Below are positions 1-9,767 of a stretch of 64,000 nucleotides of DNA, piece by piece. A program made the position numbers and the translations under genes. The stretch is taken from the NCBI GenBank assembly GCA_025808875.1, contig CP075528.1:2974473-3038472 (forward strand). Direction: 5' to 3'. The first letter of the stretch is position 1; each line of letters opens with the position of its first letter. Origin of the DNA: Enhydrobacter sp. GTDB taxonomy: Bacteria > Pseudomonadota > Alphaproteobacteria > Reyranellales > Reyranellaceae. Below the pieces are notes generated by a model. The model saw nothing but the letters and a program-made list of their open reading frames with translations. It ran no database searches and was not told where the DNA came from.

Positions 1-985
1 TGTCGTCGCTGCGGCCGGTGATCTTGGCCATGCGCCGCATCGACGTGACCGAGCCCGGCAACAGCCGCGTCAGGTCGCGCGTGCGGTAGCGCACGACCGG
101 CATCGCCTCCTTGGTCAGCGAGGTGAAGACCAGCTCACCCGGCTGCCCGTCCGGCACGGGCGCGCCCGATTCCGGATCGACGATCTCGGGATAGAAATGG
201 TCTTCCCAGATCGTCGGACCGTCCTTGCTCTCGACGAACTCGCAGGCGACGCCCGGGCCGATCACCTCGCTGATGCCGTAGATGTCGGCGGCGTCGATGC
301 CGAGCCGACGCTCGATCTCGGCGCGCATCGCCTCGGTCCACGGCTCGGCGCCGAAGATCCCGATCCTCATCTTGGTCGCGCGCGGATCGACGCCCTGCCG
401 GTCGAACTCGTCGGCCAGCGCCAGCATATAGGACGGCGTCATCAGCACGACCCGCGCGCCGAACTCGCGGATCAGCTGGACCTGGCGCTCGCTGAAGCCG
501 CCCGACATCGGCACCACCGTGCAGCCCAGCCGCTCGGCGCCGTAATGGGCGCCGAGCCCGCCGGTGAACAGGCCGTAGCCGTAGGCATTGTGGATGACGT
601 CGCCCGGCCGCGCGCCGCCGGCATGAAGCGAGCGCGCCATCAGGTCGGACCAGGTCGCGATGTCGCGCGCCGAGTAGCCGACCACCGTCGGCCGGCCGGT
701 CGTGCCGCTAGAGGCATGGACGCGCACGCACTTCTCGCGCGGGATCGCGAACATGCCGTAGGGATAGGCGTCGCGCAGATCGCCCTTGACGGTGAAGGGG
801 AAGCGCCGGAGATCGTCGAGCGACTCGAGATCCTCCGGCCGCACGCCCGCCGCCTCGCACTTGGCGCGATACGGCGCCTGGTTGTCGTAGGCGTGCCGCA
901 GCGTCTCCCGCAGGCGCTTCAATTGCAGCCCGCGCAGCGCGTCGAGCGAGAGGTCGAACTCGGGGAAAAGCCTGTCGGTCTTCAC
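1..985 (-). CDS. paaK: Phenylacetate-CoA ligase, C-terminal end beyond the window
   Basis: Adenylate-forming ligase that activates phenylacetate (or a related aryl acid) with ATP and CoA in the cytosol. The 328 visible codons match the PaaK family: N-terminal helical region with YDNQAPYR, a P-loop-like ASSGTTGRPTVVGYS at about residues 92-106, and later YGISEV and VVRYRTRDL. I chose the GTG at 985 because it overlaps the TGA of the upstream DUF2339 gene as GTGA. The usual family length is about 430-440 residues, so roughly 100 C-terminal residues lie outside. No other paa genes are visible, so the true substrate is uncertain. Confidence 0.9.
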   Translation of the reverse strand, partial: MKTDRLFPEFDLSLDALRGLQLKRLRETLRHAYDNQAPYRAKCEAAGVRPEDLESLDDLRRFPFTVKGDLRDAYPYGMFAIPREKCVRVHASSGTTGRPTVVGYSARDIATWSDLMARSLHAGGARPGDVIHNAYGYGLFTGGLGAHYGAERLGCTVVPMSGGFSERQVQLIREFGARVVLMTPSYMLALADEFDRQGVDPRATKMRIGIFGAEPWTEAMRAEIERRLGIDAADIYGISEVIGPGVACEFVESKDGPTIWEDHFYPEIVDPESGAPVPDGQPGELVFTSLTKEAMPVVRYRTRDLTRLLPGSVTSMRRMAKITGRSDD

Positions 986-3513
986 TTCTGTTGCCTCAAT
1001 GCCAGTCCGAAGCGGCGATAGGCATAGCCCAGGCCGAGCAGCGCCGCACCCAGTCCGAGGAACGACAGGACCCGCAGCAGACCCTGCAGTCCCGCCATGT
1101 CGATCAGGAAGACCTTGGCGACGACGACGCAGACCAGCGCCATGCCGGCATGGCGCAACGCCGCCGCATCGCGCGCGAAGCCGAGCGCCAGCAGACCGAC
1201 GCCGAACAGCAGCCAGACGATGGAATAGGCATAGAGCTCCAGTCCCGTCGCGCCGAGCCCGGGCCGGTGGAAGCCCGGATCGAAGAGATGCCGCACTTCC
1301 ATGGAGAGATAGACGAAGATCAGAACGCCGGCGGCGATCTCGGCCAGCAGCAGAACGGCGCGATGCGCCTCCACGCCGTCCATCCAGTGCCGCGCCAGGC
1401 CCGCCAGCGCCGCCGGCACCGCATAGGCGAGCAGCAGCAGGTTGAGGATGGGCCAGGTACCGACGTCAGCCTCCTCGAGGATCGGGTTGAGGAACAGCAC
1501 CTGCGCGAGCAGCGCGGTGGCGAGCGCCAGCGCGCCCGACGCGCGCCACGCCCACAGCGCCACGGGGTCACGCCGCGACCGCGCCAGCCACAGCGCCGCC
1601 ACGGCGAAGCCGCCCCAGGCCAGCACGTGGCAGGTGCGCTCGGCGAAGCCCGCCGCGGGCGATGTCATGGAATCGTGCTGGAACAGGCTGCGCACCTCGA
1701 GCGTCGCCAGGACGAAGGCGAGCAGGCCGATGGCCGCCTCGACGGCGCGCACCAGGCGCAGGTCGCCGGTCGGCCGCAGGAACCGCAGCGCCATCAGCAA
1801 CGCCGCGATCGACAGGCCATAGCCCCACAGCATCCAGTTCAGTACCGGCGTGGTGCCGAGCGGATAGTCGAGCACCTCCGGGTTGAGCACGAAGCGCACC
1901 ACGACGGTGGCCAGCAGCGGCCAGCACATCAGGCGCATGGCGACGAGGCCGAGCCGCTGGGCGATGAAGGCGACCGCCGCGAGCTCGATCGCATAGGCCA
2001 CGGTGATCCATTCGCGACTGAGCTCGAGTGGGATCGCCGCGGCGACGAAGAACGACACGCCGGCCGCCAGGAAGCCGAGCGCCTCGGTGGCGCCGGGCAT
2101 GCTCGCCCGCCAGCGCGCCAGCCGCTCGGCGCCGACCAGGAACGGCACCGAAAGCCCGATGCTGATGAGGCCCCAGGGCGTGCCGGGCGCCGCGGTTCGC
2201 AGCACGTACCAGCACAGCAGGAAGTGGCCGAGACCCGCCGCCACCGAGAGCGCCGCCCAGAAGCCCGGCCGGCCCGCGTTCCACATCAGGGCGAAAGCGC
2301 CGCCGGCATAGAGCGCGCCGAACGGCAGCGCGACCGAGGCGAAGGCATCGGCATCGCGCCACAGTGCGAGCGTCGCCAGCGACAGCGCCGGCACCAGCGC
2401 GGCGACGTACTGGTAGCGCGGCACCCAGCGGGCGAGCGCGTAGACACCGATGCCATGCGCGGCGAGCGCCACCCAGCCCGCCGCCGGCGCGCCGTCGTCG
2501 ACGAAAATCAGCGCCGACAGGAGCACGCCGGTCGAGGCCAGCGACGTCCAGACCAGGAGCTGCGCGTCGAGCGGCGGGTTGCGCCACGTCACCCATATGA
2601 AGAGCCCGGCGACGGCGACGAGGAACGCCGCGACCCAGGCGAGGCCCGCGACGTCGGCGAAGATCCAGGCGAGGACCCAGGCCGCCGAGCCCGCCAGCAC
2701 GCCCCAGCCGAGCCACCACCAGCCGCGCAGGCGGATGACCCAGAGCGTGCCCGCCGCGATCGCCAGCAGGTAGCCGAACAGCACCGGGGTGTCAGGCTCG
2801 GCGCTGCCGACGACGGCAGGACTCACGAACCCGCCGACGAAGGCGAGACCGGCGACGAAGATGCCGTGGCGCAACGACACGCCGATGGCGAAGGCAGTCA
2901 GCGCCGCCGCGCCGCCGCCCGCCGCGGTCTGCGAGATCATGCCGTAGAGCGCGACCGCCGCGAAAAGCGCGCCATAGAGCGCGGCGACGCCCGCCGCCGC
3001 GAGGGCCTGCGCCACGCGGTCGTCGCGCGGCCTCAGCCGTTCGGCGCCGGCGATCAGCCCGAAGCCGAACAGGGCGGCGAGAATCACCCGTACTTCGGGC
3101 GAGAGATAGCCCTCCTCGATCGAGTAGCGCACGAGGAAGACGGCGGCGAGTGCAAGCGTGATCGCGCCGACCCAGATGAAGGCGCGCGCGCCCAGCCGCT
3201 GCTCCCAGCCGACCTTGTCCACGGGCGGCGGCGGCGGTTCCACCGGCTCGACGAAGGGCTCCGGCAGCGACGGTTCTGGCAGCGAAGGCTCGGCGACCGG
3301 CGGCGGCTCGAAGGCCGGCGGCAGTTCCGCGGCAGGTGCGGGCGGCGGCGAGACCGGCGCCTCGGCGATCCGGCGACGAAGCTCGCCCAGATCGGCGCGC
3401 AGCCGCGCATTCTCGTCGCTCAGGCGGCCGGTGCGCACCAACGCCACGATGGCGATGATCGGCGTGCCGAGAACCCAGGCGATCCCGATCAGGATGAGAA
3501 GGATCTCTTCCAC
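982..3513 (-). CDS. DUF2339 polytopic membrane protein
   Basis: 843 residues from a GTG start. The N terminus has one hydrophobic segment (residues 3-25), a short charged helical stretch, then a proline/glutamate-rich linker (about residues 50-100) with repeats such as LPEPSLPEP. After this come some 20 or more hydrophobic segments running to the C terminus. This layout (coil, proline-rich linker, long membrane region) is typical of the DUF2339 family, whose function is unknown. It lies 31 bases after the amidohydrolase and overlaps the paaK start by 4 bases, so it is probably cotranscribed with both. Confidence 0.85.
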   Translation of the reverse strand: MEEILLILIGIAWVLGTPIIAIVALVRTGRLSDENARLRADLGELRRRIAEAPVSPPPAPAAELPPAFEPPPVAEPSLPEPSLPEPFVEPVEPPPPPVDKVGWEQRLGARAFIWVGAITLALAAVFLVRYSIEEGYLSPEVRVILAALFGFGLIAGAERLRPRDDRVAQALAAAGVAALYGALFAAVALYGMISQTAAGGGAAALTAFAIGVSLRHGIFVAGLAFVGGFVSPAVVGSAEPDTPVLFGYLLAIAAGTLWVIRLRGWWWLGWGVLAGSAAWVLAWIFADVAGLAWVAAFLVAVAGLFIWVTWRNPPLDAQLLVWTSLASTGVLLSALIFVDDGAPAAGWVALAAHGIGVYALARWVPRYQYVAALVPALSLATLALWRDADAFASVALPFGALYAGGAFALMWNAGRPGFWAALSVAAGLGHFLLCWYVLRTAAPGTPWGLISIGLSVPFLVGAERLARWRASMPGATEALGFLAAGVSFFVAAAIPLELSREWITVAYAIELAAVAFIAQRLGLVAMRLMCWPLLATVVVRFVLNPEVLDYPLGTTPVLNWMLWGYGLSIAALLMALRFLRPTGDLRLVRAVEAAIGLLAFVLATLEVRSLFQHDSMTSPAAGFAERTCHVLAWGGFAVAALWLARSRRDPVALWAWRASGALALATALLAQVLFLNPILEEADVGTWPILNLLLLAYAVPAALAGLARHWMDGVEAHRAVLLLAEIAAGVLIFVYLSMEVRHLFDPGFHRPGLGATGLELYAYSIVWLLFGVGLLALGFARDAAALRHAGMALVCVVVAKVFLIDMAGLQGLLRVLSFLGLGAALLGLGYAYRRFGLALRQQK

Positions 3514-3544
3514 CGGATCGTCCCGACGGCGATCGACGCCCCGC

Positions 3545-4780
3545 CTATTCGGCGGCGAGGCGGGCGGCGGCCACGGCGAAGGCAGCGCGGTTGTCGCGCG
3601 CGACCTGGCCGCGCTTGACCACCAGGCGATGGTTCTCCTTGCGCGCCGCCCGCGCGATGTCGGCGAGCGGGTCGCCGTCGCAGACGACGAAGTCGGCGCT
3701 GTTGCCCTCCCTGACCCGCCCCTGGTCGTCGAGCCGCATCAGGTCGGCCGCGGAAGCCGTCGAGAAGAAGAGCGAATCGCGCGTCGAGACTCCGACCTCG
3801 CACATGTATTCGAGTTCCCGCGCGTTCTCGCCGTGGCGGTTGTGCGGCGTGCCGGCGTCGGTGCCCATGGCGATGCGGCCGCCCGCCTTGTAGTACATCT
3901 TCACCGAATCGATGTGGCGCTCGAAGACGCGGCGCGCCTTGTCGACGGCGTAGGCGGGGATCGAGCGGTCGCCGTCGTCGTAGCCCTTGAGGATGTTCTT
4001 CACGGCGGCGAGTGTCGGCACCAGCCACACGCCGCGCTCCTTCATCTCGCGGCAGCATTCGTCGTCCATGAAGATGCCGTGCTCGATGGAATCGATGCCG
4101 CCGCGCACGGCGTTGAGGATGCCGAGCGCGCCCTGGGCGTGGCTGGCGCAGCATTTGTGGAAGCGATGAGCCTCCGAGATGCCCGCCTTCATCTCGTCGG
4201 CGGTGTAGTGCGCGTCCTCGGGATTGACGCCGGGCGTCATGACGCCGCCGGTCGCCATGATCTTGACCAGGTCGGAACCGGCATGGACTTGCTCGCGCAC
4301 CGCCTTGACCACCTCGTCGACGCCGTCGGCGACGCGGGCGGTGCGGTTGCCGTGGCCGCCGGTCATGCAGATCATGCGCCCGGCGCAGCGCATCGTCGGG
4401 CCGAGGAAGCGGCCGCTGTTGAAGGCGTCGCGCATGGCGAATTCGATGTAGTCCTTGCCGCCGCAGTCGCGCACCGCGGTGACGCCGCCCTCGAGCGTGG
4501 TGCGCATCAGCTCCATGCCGCGCACCGCAAGATGCGCCGGGCTCAGTGCCTCCTGCGCGGCGCGCGGATTGCCCTCGCCGCCGAACAGCGAATGGACGTG
4601 GCAGTCGATCAGGCCGGGCATCAGCGTGCCGCCGGTCGTGTCGACGCGCACACCCGCGAAGCCCACGAACTCGCCGGCCGGCGCGACCCGCCTGACCTTG
4701 CCGCCCTCTTCCAGGACGGCATGCCCGTCCACCGCCTTCTCGCCGTCGAACAGGCGGCCGCCGACATACAACGTGGCCAT
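3545..4780 (-). CDS. Metal-dependent amidohydrolase (imidazolonepropionase/prolidase-like)
   Basis: 411-residue cytosolic hydrolase of the amidohydrolase superfamily. The metal-binding HxH is in GLIDCHVHS near residue 65. Later ligand motifs are DLVKIMATGG, the histidine in CASHAQG, IEHGIFMD and the final GTDAGTP aspartate. The family splits cyclic amides or dipeptides such as Xaa-Pro; the substrate cannot be told from sequence. I placed the start at the ATG at 4780, giving MATLYVGG, because GGGGAG sits 7 bases upstream; an in-frame start at 4834 would overlap the preceding gene. Confidence 0.88.
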   Translation of the reverse strand: MATLYVGGRLFDGEKAVDGHAVLEEGGKVRRVAPAGEFVGFAGVRVDTTGGTLMPGLIDCHVHSLFGGEGNPRAAQEALSPAHLAVRGMELMRTTLEGGVTAVRDCGGKDYIEFAMRDAFNSGRFLGPTMRCAGRMICMTGGHGNRTARVADGVDEVVKAVREQVHAGSDLVKIMATGGVMTPGVNPEDAHYTADEMKAGISEAHRFHKCCASHAQGALGILNAVRGGIDSIEHGIFMDDECCREMKERGVWLVPTLAAVKNILKGYDDGDRSIPAYAVDKARRVFERHIDSVKMYYKAGGRIAMGTDAGTPHNRHGENARELEYMCEVGVSTRDSLFFSTASAADLMRLDDQGRVREGNSADFVVCDGDPLADIARAARKENHRLVVKRGQVARDNRAAFAVAAARLAAE

Positions 4781-4806
4781 CACGCAACTCCCCGAAAACG
4801 AACCGA

Positions 4807-5388
4807 CTATCTGCCCGCCGTCCGCTGGACGCAACCCAGCGGGTCATCGGACGGCTCGGCGCCCAGAGCCCTGAGGCGGGCGATCTCGATGTCGAGGCCG
4901 ACGATGTGCGGATTGTACTTCCTCGCCAGCTCGAAGGCGGCGACGGCGCGGCCGTTCTCGCCCATCTCGGCGCGGATCATGCCGAGGCCGGAATAGGCGC
5001 CGAAATGGCGCGGCTCGCGCTTCACCGTCTCGCAGATGTCGGACAGCGAGGCCGGGAAGTTGCCCATCAGCCAATGCACCGTGGCGCGCTTGTTCCAGGC
5101 CTCCGACAATTCAGGCGCGATCTCGATCAGCCGTGTGAAGGTGGCGACCGCCGCGCCGAATTGCTGCTGCTGCATCTCGAGCATGCCGCGCAGCATGAGT
5201 TCGCGCTGCGCCGGCTCGGGCACCATCGTCCACTGCTCCCAGATCGCCGCTTCGAGGGACTGGATGGCCATCGGGTCGGTGGCGGTCTGCAGCTTGGCGA
5301 ACAGCGTGTCGAGCATGGTCTGGCTCCATGCGGTCGCCGCCAGCATCATGCCGACGAGCGCCGCGATGCAAGGGCGAAGATCGGTCAC
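4807..5388 (-). CDS. Secreted TPR-repeat protein
   Basis: 193 residues. A signal peptide (residues 1-22, ending ATAWS) suggests export to the periplasm. The rest is helical, with tetratricopeptide-like units: AVATFTRLIEIAPELSEAWN, then LSDICETVKREPRHFGAYSG, then AVAAFELARKYNPHIVG. TPR proteins of this sort bind partner proteins; no partner is evident. The GTG start overlaps the glcF stop codon as GTGA, so it is translationally coupled to the glycolate oxidase operon, an association often seen in alphaproteobacteria. Confidence 0.82.
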   Translation of the reverse strand: MTDLRPCIAALVGMMLAATAWSQTMLDTLFAKLQTATDPMAIQSLEAAIWEQWTMVPEPAQRELMLRGMLEMQQQQFGAAVATFTRLIEIAPELSEAWNKRATVHWLMGNFPASLSDICETVKREPRHFGAYSGLGMIRAEMGENGRAVAAFELARKYNPHIVGLDIEIARLRALGAEPSDDPLGCVQRTAGR

Positions 5389-6692
5389 GGTACGGCCGCC
5401 GGCCTCGGTCCGCCGGTCGCCCAGTCGAGCAGCTCGACGGTATGGACGACCGGTATGTCAGTGCCGCCGGCGATGTTGCCGACGCAGCCGAAATTGCCCG
5501 AGGCGATCACGTCGGGCTTCACGCTCTCGATGTTGGCGACCTTGCGGTCGCGCAGGCGGCGCGACAGGTCGGGCTGCAGCACCTGGTAGGTGCCGGCCCA
5601 GCCGCAGCAGAGATGGCCCTCGGGCACGTCCTTCACGACGAAGCCCGCGTCGCGCAGCAGCTTCTTCGGCTGCTCATGGATCTTCTGACCGTGCTGCATG
5701 GAACAGGCGGAATGATAGGCCACGGTGAGCGGATGCGCGGTCACGTTCGCGAGACCGATCTCCAGCATCAGCTCGCTGACGTCCTTCGCGAGCCCCGACA
5801 CGCGCGCCGCCTTGTCGCGCCACGCCGGATCGTGCGCGAACATCGCACCGTAGTCCTTCACCGTCGTGCCGCAGCCCGAGGCATTGACGACGACGGCATC
5901 GACGTCGGCGCCCAGCCAGGCGTCGATGTTGCGCCGGGCCAGCTCCAGCGCCTGGTCCTGACGGCCAACATGCAGCACCGACGAGCCGCAGCAGCCAGAG
6001 CCGGCGACGTTGACCACCTCGACGCCATGACGCGTCAGCAGCCGGACGGTGGCTTCGTTGACCTCGGGCGCCAGCACCTGCTGGCCGCACCCCGGCATCA
6101 AGGCGACGCGGCGGCGACGCGGCCCCACGGCGGCGAAGGTCCCCGGCCGGTCGACCGGTGACGGCGCCGGCACCGTGTCGGGAACGGCTTCCAACATCGC
6201 GCGCAGACGACGCAGGAACGTGGCGCCGCCCGGATCGTGGCTGGTCGACGGCAACAGCGCCGCCAGCGGCCTGGCGACGCGACCGAGCGCCGTCGCCCAT
6301 CGGAACCAGGCCGGCCGCGGCATGAGGAACGCCAGCAGGCCGCGCATCAGCCGATCGGGAAACGAACGCCTGTAGCTGGTCTCGATCCGATGACGGCCGT
6401 GATCGACCAGGTGCATGTAGTGCACGCCGGACGGGCATGTCGTCATGCAGGAGAGGCACGACAGGCAACGATCGACGTGGCGCACCTCCTGCATGGTTGG
6501 CGCGCGATCGCCCTCCAGCATCGCCTTGATGAGATAGATGCGGCCGCGCGGCGAATCTCGCTCGTCGCCCAGCAGCACGAAGGTCGGACAGGTTGCGGTG
6601 CAGAAGCCGCAATGCACACACTTGCGCAGGATCTGCTCGCTGCGCGCGGTGTCGGGATCGGCCAGTTGCGCCAGGGTGAAGTTGGTTTGCAT
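5385..6692 (-). CDS. glcF: Glycolate oxidase iron-sulfur subunit GlcF
   Basis: 435-residue electron-transfer subunit of the membrane-associated glycolate oxidase GlcDEF, which oxidises glycolate to glyoxylate. Two ferredoxin-type [4Fe-4S] motifs are visible near the N terminus, CVHCGFCTATCP and CLSCLSCMTTCP. Two CCG-type cysteine-rich domains follow, with CCGSS and CCGWAG. I used the ATG at 6692 (MQTNFTLAQL), 2 bases past the glcE stop; the reading frame is open further upstream but that part is antisense-type noise over glcE. Normal family length. Confidence 0.95.
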   Translation of the reverse strand: MQTNFTLAQLADPDTARSEQILRKCVHCGFCTATCPTFVLLGDERDSPRGRIYLIKAMLEGDRAPTMQEVRHVDRCLSCLSCMTTCPSGVHYMHLVDHGRHRIETSYRRSFPDRLMRGLLAFLMPRPAWFRWATALGRVARPLAALLPSTSHDPGGATFLRRLRAMLEAVPDTVPAPSPVDRPGTFAAVGPRRRRVALMPGCGQQVLAPEVNEATVRLLTRHGVEVVNVAGSGCCGSSVLHVGRQDQALELARRNIDAWLGADVDAVVVNASGCGTTVKDYGAMFAHDPAWRDKAARVSGLAKDVSELMLEIGLANVTAHPLTVAYHSACSMQHGQKIHEQPKKLLRDAGFVVKDVPEGHLCCGWAGTYQVLQPDLSRRLRDRKVANIESVKPDVIASGNFGCVGNIAGGTDIPVVHTVELLDWATGGPRPAAVP

Positions 6693-6694
6693 CG

Positions 6695-7861
6695 CTAGAC
6701 CACGCGCCCCGGGTTGAAGAGCCCCCTGGGATCGAAGCTTTCCTTTACGCGCCTTGCGAGCGCCGCCAGCGCGGCCGGCTGCGGATGAAACACGGGCACC
6801 GATGCCCGTACGGCTTCCGGCGCGCGGATGAGCGTCGCGTGGCCACCGTTCACCGCGCCGCGCACCAGCGCGTGGTCGGCATCGGCGCTGGACGGCAGCG
6901 CCAGCCAGATCAGGCCGCCCGACCAGTCGTAGAAGTATCGGGCCTCGGGCCGTCGCGCCGCGATGCGCGCGACGACGGCGGGGCCGTCGGTCGGCGCACA
7001 GGAAATCTTCCAGACGAGGTCGCCGGGCGCGGCGGCGAGCGGCGCCACGTCGCGCACCTCGCGCCAGAAGGCCCGCGATTCGAGCGTGCCGAGCTCTTCC
7101 ATCTTCGCGCCGGCCGACGACAGCAGCTCGCGCAGACCTGCGAGCCGCGCTTCGACCGACGGCGCCACGCCCTCGACGCGCAACGCGGTCTTGCCGCCGG
7201 GGAGGTGTGCGGCGCCCGAGACCTCGTGCGGGCTGCCCATGGCCGCGCACATCGCCTTGACCGCCGCCGCGTCGTCGAGGCCGAGCAACAGGAGAGTGCG
7301 CGTCTGGTCGGGCGCCGGCAGCACCTTCACCGAGACCTGGTCGAGCACGGCAAGCGTGCCCCACGACCCGGCGAGCAGCTTGGAAAGATCGTAGCCGGTG
7401 ACGTTCTTCATCACGCGCCCACCAGACTTGAAGCTTTCGCCGCGGCCGTTGACGCCGCTGAAGCCCAGCAGGTGATCGCGCGCCGCCCCCGACGACAGCC
7501 GCCGCGGCCCGGCAAGGTTGCCCATCAGCGCACCGACCAGCGTGCCCTGCCCCGCCTCGCGCCCCAGCAGCGGCCCGAGATCGGGCGGCTCGAAGGCCAG
7601 CATCTGATTGCGCTGCGCCAGCAGCGCCTCGACCTCGCGCAGGCTCGTGCCGGCACGCAGCGTGACCACCAGCTCCTCCGGCGCGTACTCGACGATGCCG
7701 CCGATGCCGGAAAGGTCGAGCACCCGATCGCACGCCATCGGCTTGCCGAGCACGAGTTTGCTGCCCTGGCCGCGCACGTCGAGCGTCACGCCCTCGTGCA
7801 GCGCCCATTCCACCGCCTGGCGCAGCTCACCCGCGTCGCGCGGCCTTATGGTCGAGGACAT
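6695..7861 (-). CDS. glcE: Glycolate oxidase FAD-binding subunit GlcE
   Basis: 388 residues with a PCMH-type FAD-binding fold in the first half: DVRGQGSKL, VTLRAGTSLREVEALL and VKNVTGYDLSKLLAGSWGTL-type elements, followed by a shorter C-terminal cap than GlcD. It works with GlcD and GlcF in oxidation of glycolate. It starts 4 bases after glcD and ends 2 bases before glcF, so the three form a tight operon. Confidence 0.95.
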   Translation of the reverse strand: MSSTIRPRDAGELRQAVEWALHEGVTLDVRGQGSKLVLGKPMACDRVLDLSGIGGIVEYAPEELVVTLRAGTSLREVEALLAQRNQMLAFEPPDLGPLLGREAGQGTLVGALMGNLAGPRRLSSGAARDHLLGFSGVNGRGESFKSGGRVMKNVTGYDLSKLLAGSWGTLAVLDQVSVKVLPAPDQTRTLLLLGLDDAAAVKAMCAAMGSPHEVSGAAHLPGGKTALRVEGVAPSVEARLAGLRELLSSAGAKMEELGTLESRAFWREVRDVAPLAAAPGDLVWKISCAPTDGPAVVARIAARRPEARYFYDWSGGLIWLALPSSADADHALVRGAVNGGHATLIRAPEAVRASVPVFHPQPAALAALARRVKESFDPRGLFNPGRVV

Positions 7862-7865
7862 GGAC

Positions 7866-9353
7866 CTAGAACCGCGGCAGCTCGGGAAACGGGATCTTGC
7901 CCTGATGGACGACCAGACGGCCGAGCTCGGCGCAGCGCCGCAGCCTCGGGAACACCTTGCCCGGATTGAGCAGGTGGTCGGGGTCGAAGGCGCACTTCAC
8001 GCGCATCTGCTGGTCGAGGTCGATCTCGGTGAATTGTTCGCCCATCAGGTCGCGCTTCTCGATGCCGACACCGTGCTCGCCGGTCAGCACGCCGCCGACG
8101 CGCACGCAGAGCCTGAGGATGTCGGCGCCGAACTCCTCGGCGCGGCGCAGTTCGTCGGGATCGTTGGCGTCGAACAGGATCAGGGGATGGAGGTTGCCGT
8201 CGCCGGCATGGAAGACGTTGACCACGCGCAGGCCGTGCTTCTTCGACATCTCGCGCATGCCGGCCAGCACCTCGACCAGCTTGCCGCGCGGCACCGAGCC
8301 GTCGAGGCACATGTAGTCGGGAGAGATCTGGCCCACAGCGGGAAAGGCCGCCTTGCGCCCGGCCCAGAACAGCACCCGCTCCTGCTCGTCGCGACTGACG
8401 CGCAGCGTAGTGGCGCCACGCTCGCGCGCGATCTCGGCAACCCGTCCGACCAGGTGATCGACCTCGACCTCCGGCCCGTCCAACTCGACGATCAGCAGTC
8501 CTTCGACGTCGAGCGGATAGCCCGCGCCGACATAGGCCTCGGCGCACTTCACGGCATCCCTGTCCATCATCTCCATGCCGCCGGGGATGATGCCCGAGGC
8601 GATGACCGCAGCGACGCAATCCGCGGCGCCCGCTTCGGTCGGGAAGCCCAGCAGCACGGCACGCGCCGTGGTGGGCCGTCGCAGCAGCCGCACCGTGACC
8701 TCGGTGACGACGCCGAGCAGCCCTTCGGAACCGGTCATCAACCCCATCAGGTCGTAGCCTTCCGAATCGAGGTGCTTGCCGCCCAGCCGGACGACCTCGC
8801 CGCTCATCAGCACCATCTCGATGCCGAGCAGGTTGTTGGTGGTGAGGCCGTACTTGAGACAATGGACGCCGCCCGAGTTCTCGGCGACGTTGCCGCCGAT
8901 CGAGCAGGCGATCTGCGAGCTGGGATCGGGGGCGTAGTAGAATCCCTCGTGCTCGACCGCCTTGGTCACGCCGAGGTTGGTGACGCCGGGCTGCACGCGC
9001 GCGCAGCGGTTGGCATAGTCGATCTCGAGCACACGGTTGAACTTGCCCATGCCGAGCAGGATCGCGTCGCCGACCGGCATGGAGCCGCCCGACAGCGAGG
9101 TGCCGGCGCCGCGCGGCACGACCTTGACCTTGCCGTCCTGGCAGTAGCGCAGGATGGCCGACACCTGCTCGACCGTCTCGGGCAGCACGACGACCAGCGG
9201 CATCTGCCGATACGCCGACAGGGCGTCGCATTCGTAGGGGCGCATGCCGTCGAGATCGTCGATCACGCCCTCGCCCGGAACGATGGCGCGCAACGCGGCG
9301 ACGATCTCCGACCGGCGGGCGAGAATCTCGGGGTCGAGCGGCGGCATCTGCAT
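7866..9353 (-). CDS. glcD: Glycolate oxidase catalytic subunit GlcD
   Basis: 495-residue flavoprotein of the FAD-linked oxidase family. The PCMH domain includes VVPRGAGTSLSGGS (about residues 79-92) and the GGNVAENSGGVH segment (about residues 152-163). The C-terminal FAD-oxidase domain carries NVFHAGDGNLHP and GEHGVGIEK. It is the first gene of the glcDEF-TPR run. The ATG at 9353 has a GCAGGGG upstream; a second ATG two codons in is possible. Confidence 0.95.
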   Translation of the reverse strand: MQMPPLDPEILARRSEIVAALRAIVPGEGVIDDLDGMRPYECDALSAYRQMPLVVVLPETVEQVSAILRYCQDGKVKVVPRGAGTSLSGGSMPVGDAILLGMGKFNRVLEIDYANRCARVQPGVTNLGVTKAVEHEGFYYAPDPSSQIACSIGGNVAENSGGVHCLKYGLTTNNLLGIEMVLMSGEVVRLGGKHLDSEGYDLMGLMTGSEGLLGVVTEVTVRLLRRPTTARAVLLGFPTEAGAADCVAAVIASGIIPGGMEMMDRDAVKCAEAYVGAGYPLDVEGLLIVELDGPEVEVDHLVGRVAEIARERGATTLRVSRDEQERVLFWAGRKAAFPAVGQISPDYMCLDGSVPRGKLVEVLAGMREMSKKHGLRVVNVFHAGDGNLHPLILFDANDPDELRRAEEFGADILRLCVRVGGVLTGEHGVGIEKRDLMGEQFTEIDLDQQMRVKCAFDPDHLLNPGKVFPRLRRCAELGRLVVHQGKIPFPELPRF

Positions 9354-9375
9354 GCCCCTGCTCTTACGCCAAATG

Positions 9376-9407
9376 AAAAAGCGGCGGAAGCCGGAGGCCC
9401 CGCCGCT
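9376..9407 (-). terminator. Rho-independent terminator after rpmJ
   Basis: An 8-base-pair perfect stem (AGCGGCGG at 9380-9387 pairing with CCGCCGCT at 9400-9407) with a 12-base loop that can itself fold (GCC/GGC). On the minus strand it is followed directly by five T residues (9376-9380 read in reverse). It lies 25 bases beyond the rpmJ stop codon and just upstream of glcD, so it separates the two transcription units. Confidence 0.8.
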
Positions 9408-9431
9408 CGTGGTGCGTCCCGGACGCCCGGA

Positions 9432-9557
9432 TCAGCCCTGGCGGGCCTTGAAGCGCGGGTTGGTCTTGTTGATCACGTAGACCCGGCCCTTGCGGCGCAC
9501 GATGCGGCTGTTCTTGTGGCGGGCCTTCACGGACTTCAGCGAATGGCGGATCTTCAT
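9432..9557 (-). CDS. rpmJ: 50S ribosomal protein L36 (cysteine-free type)
   Basis: 41 residues, beginning [15 protein letters not shown] and ending [13 protein letters not shown], a clear match to the short alphaproteobacterial L36. The C-x2-C zinc-ribbon cysteines found in the other L36 form are absent; there is no cysteine at all. It binds 23S rRNA in the large subunit. The start ATG at 9557 has GAGAAG about 6 bases upstream. It stands alone, with a terminator downstream. Confidence 0.95.
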   Translation of the reverse strand: MKIRHSLKSVKARHKNSRIVRRKGRVYVINKTNPRFKARQG

Positions 9558-9767
9558 GGCACTTCTCGACAAAAAGCCCCGGCCGCGCCGGGGTGAATTC
9601 CAAAAGCGCGCGGAAAATAGGGATAGGGCCGCCCGGCGTCAACCCGCCATTCGTACCCGATTCCGGCGCCGGGACGGACCGGTTTGCCTGGCGGTCATCG
9701 GCATCGCTGTAGTTGGCGTCGGGACGCCGGCTTCCCTATTGTCCGCGCGTTTGGGTGGGAAGGGGCA

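Noticed and set aside
991..3618. An 875-codon plus-strand open frame opposite DUF2339
   Set aside because: Antisense to a gene with clear membrane segments and coupling; its own translation is Arg/Gln/Glu-rich noise.
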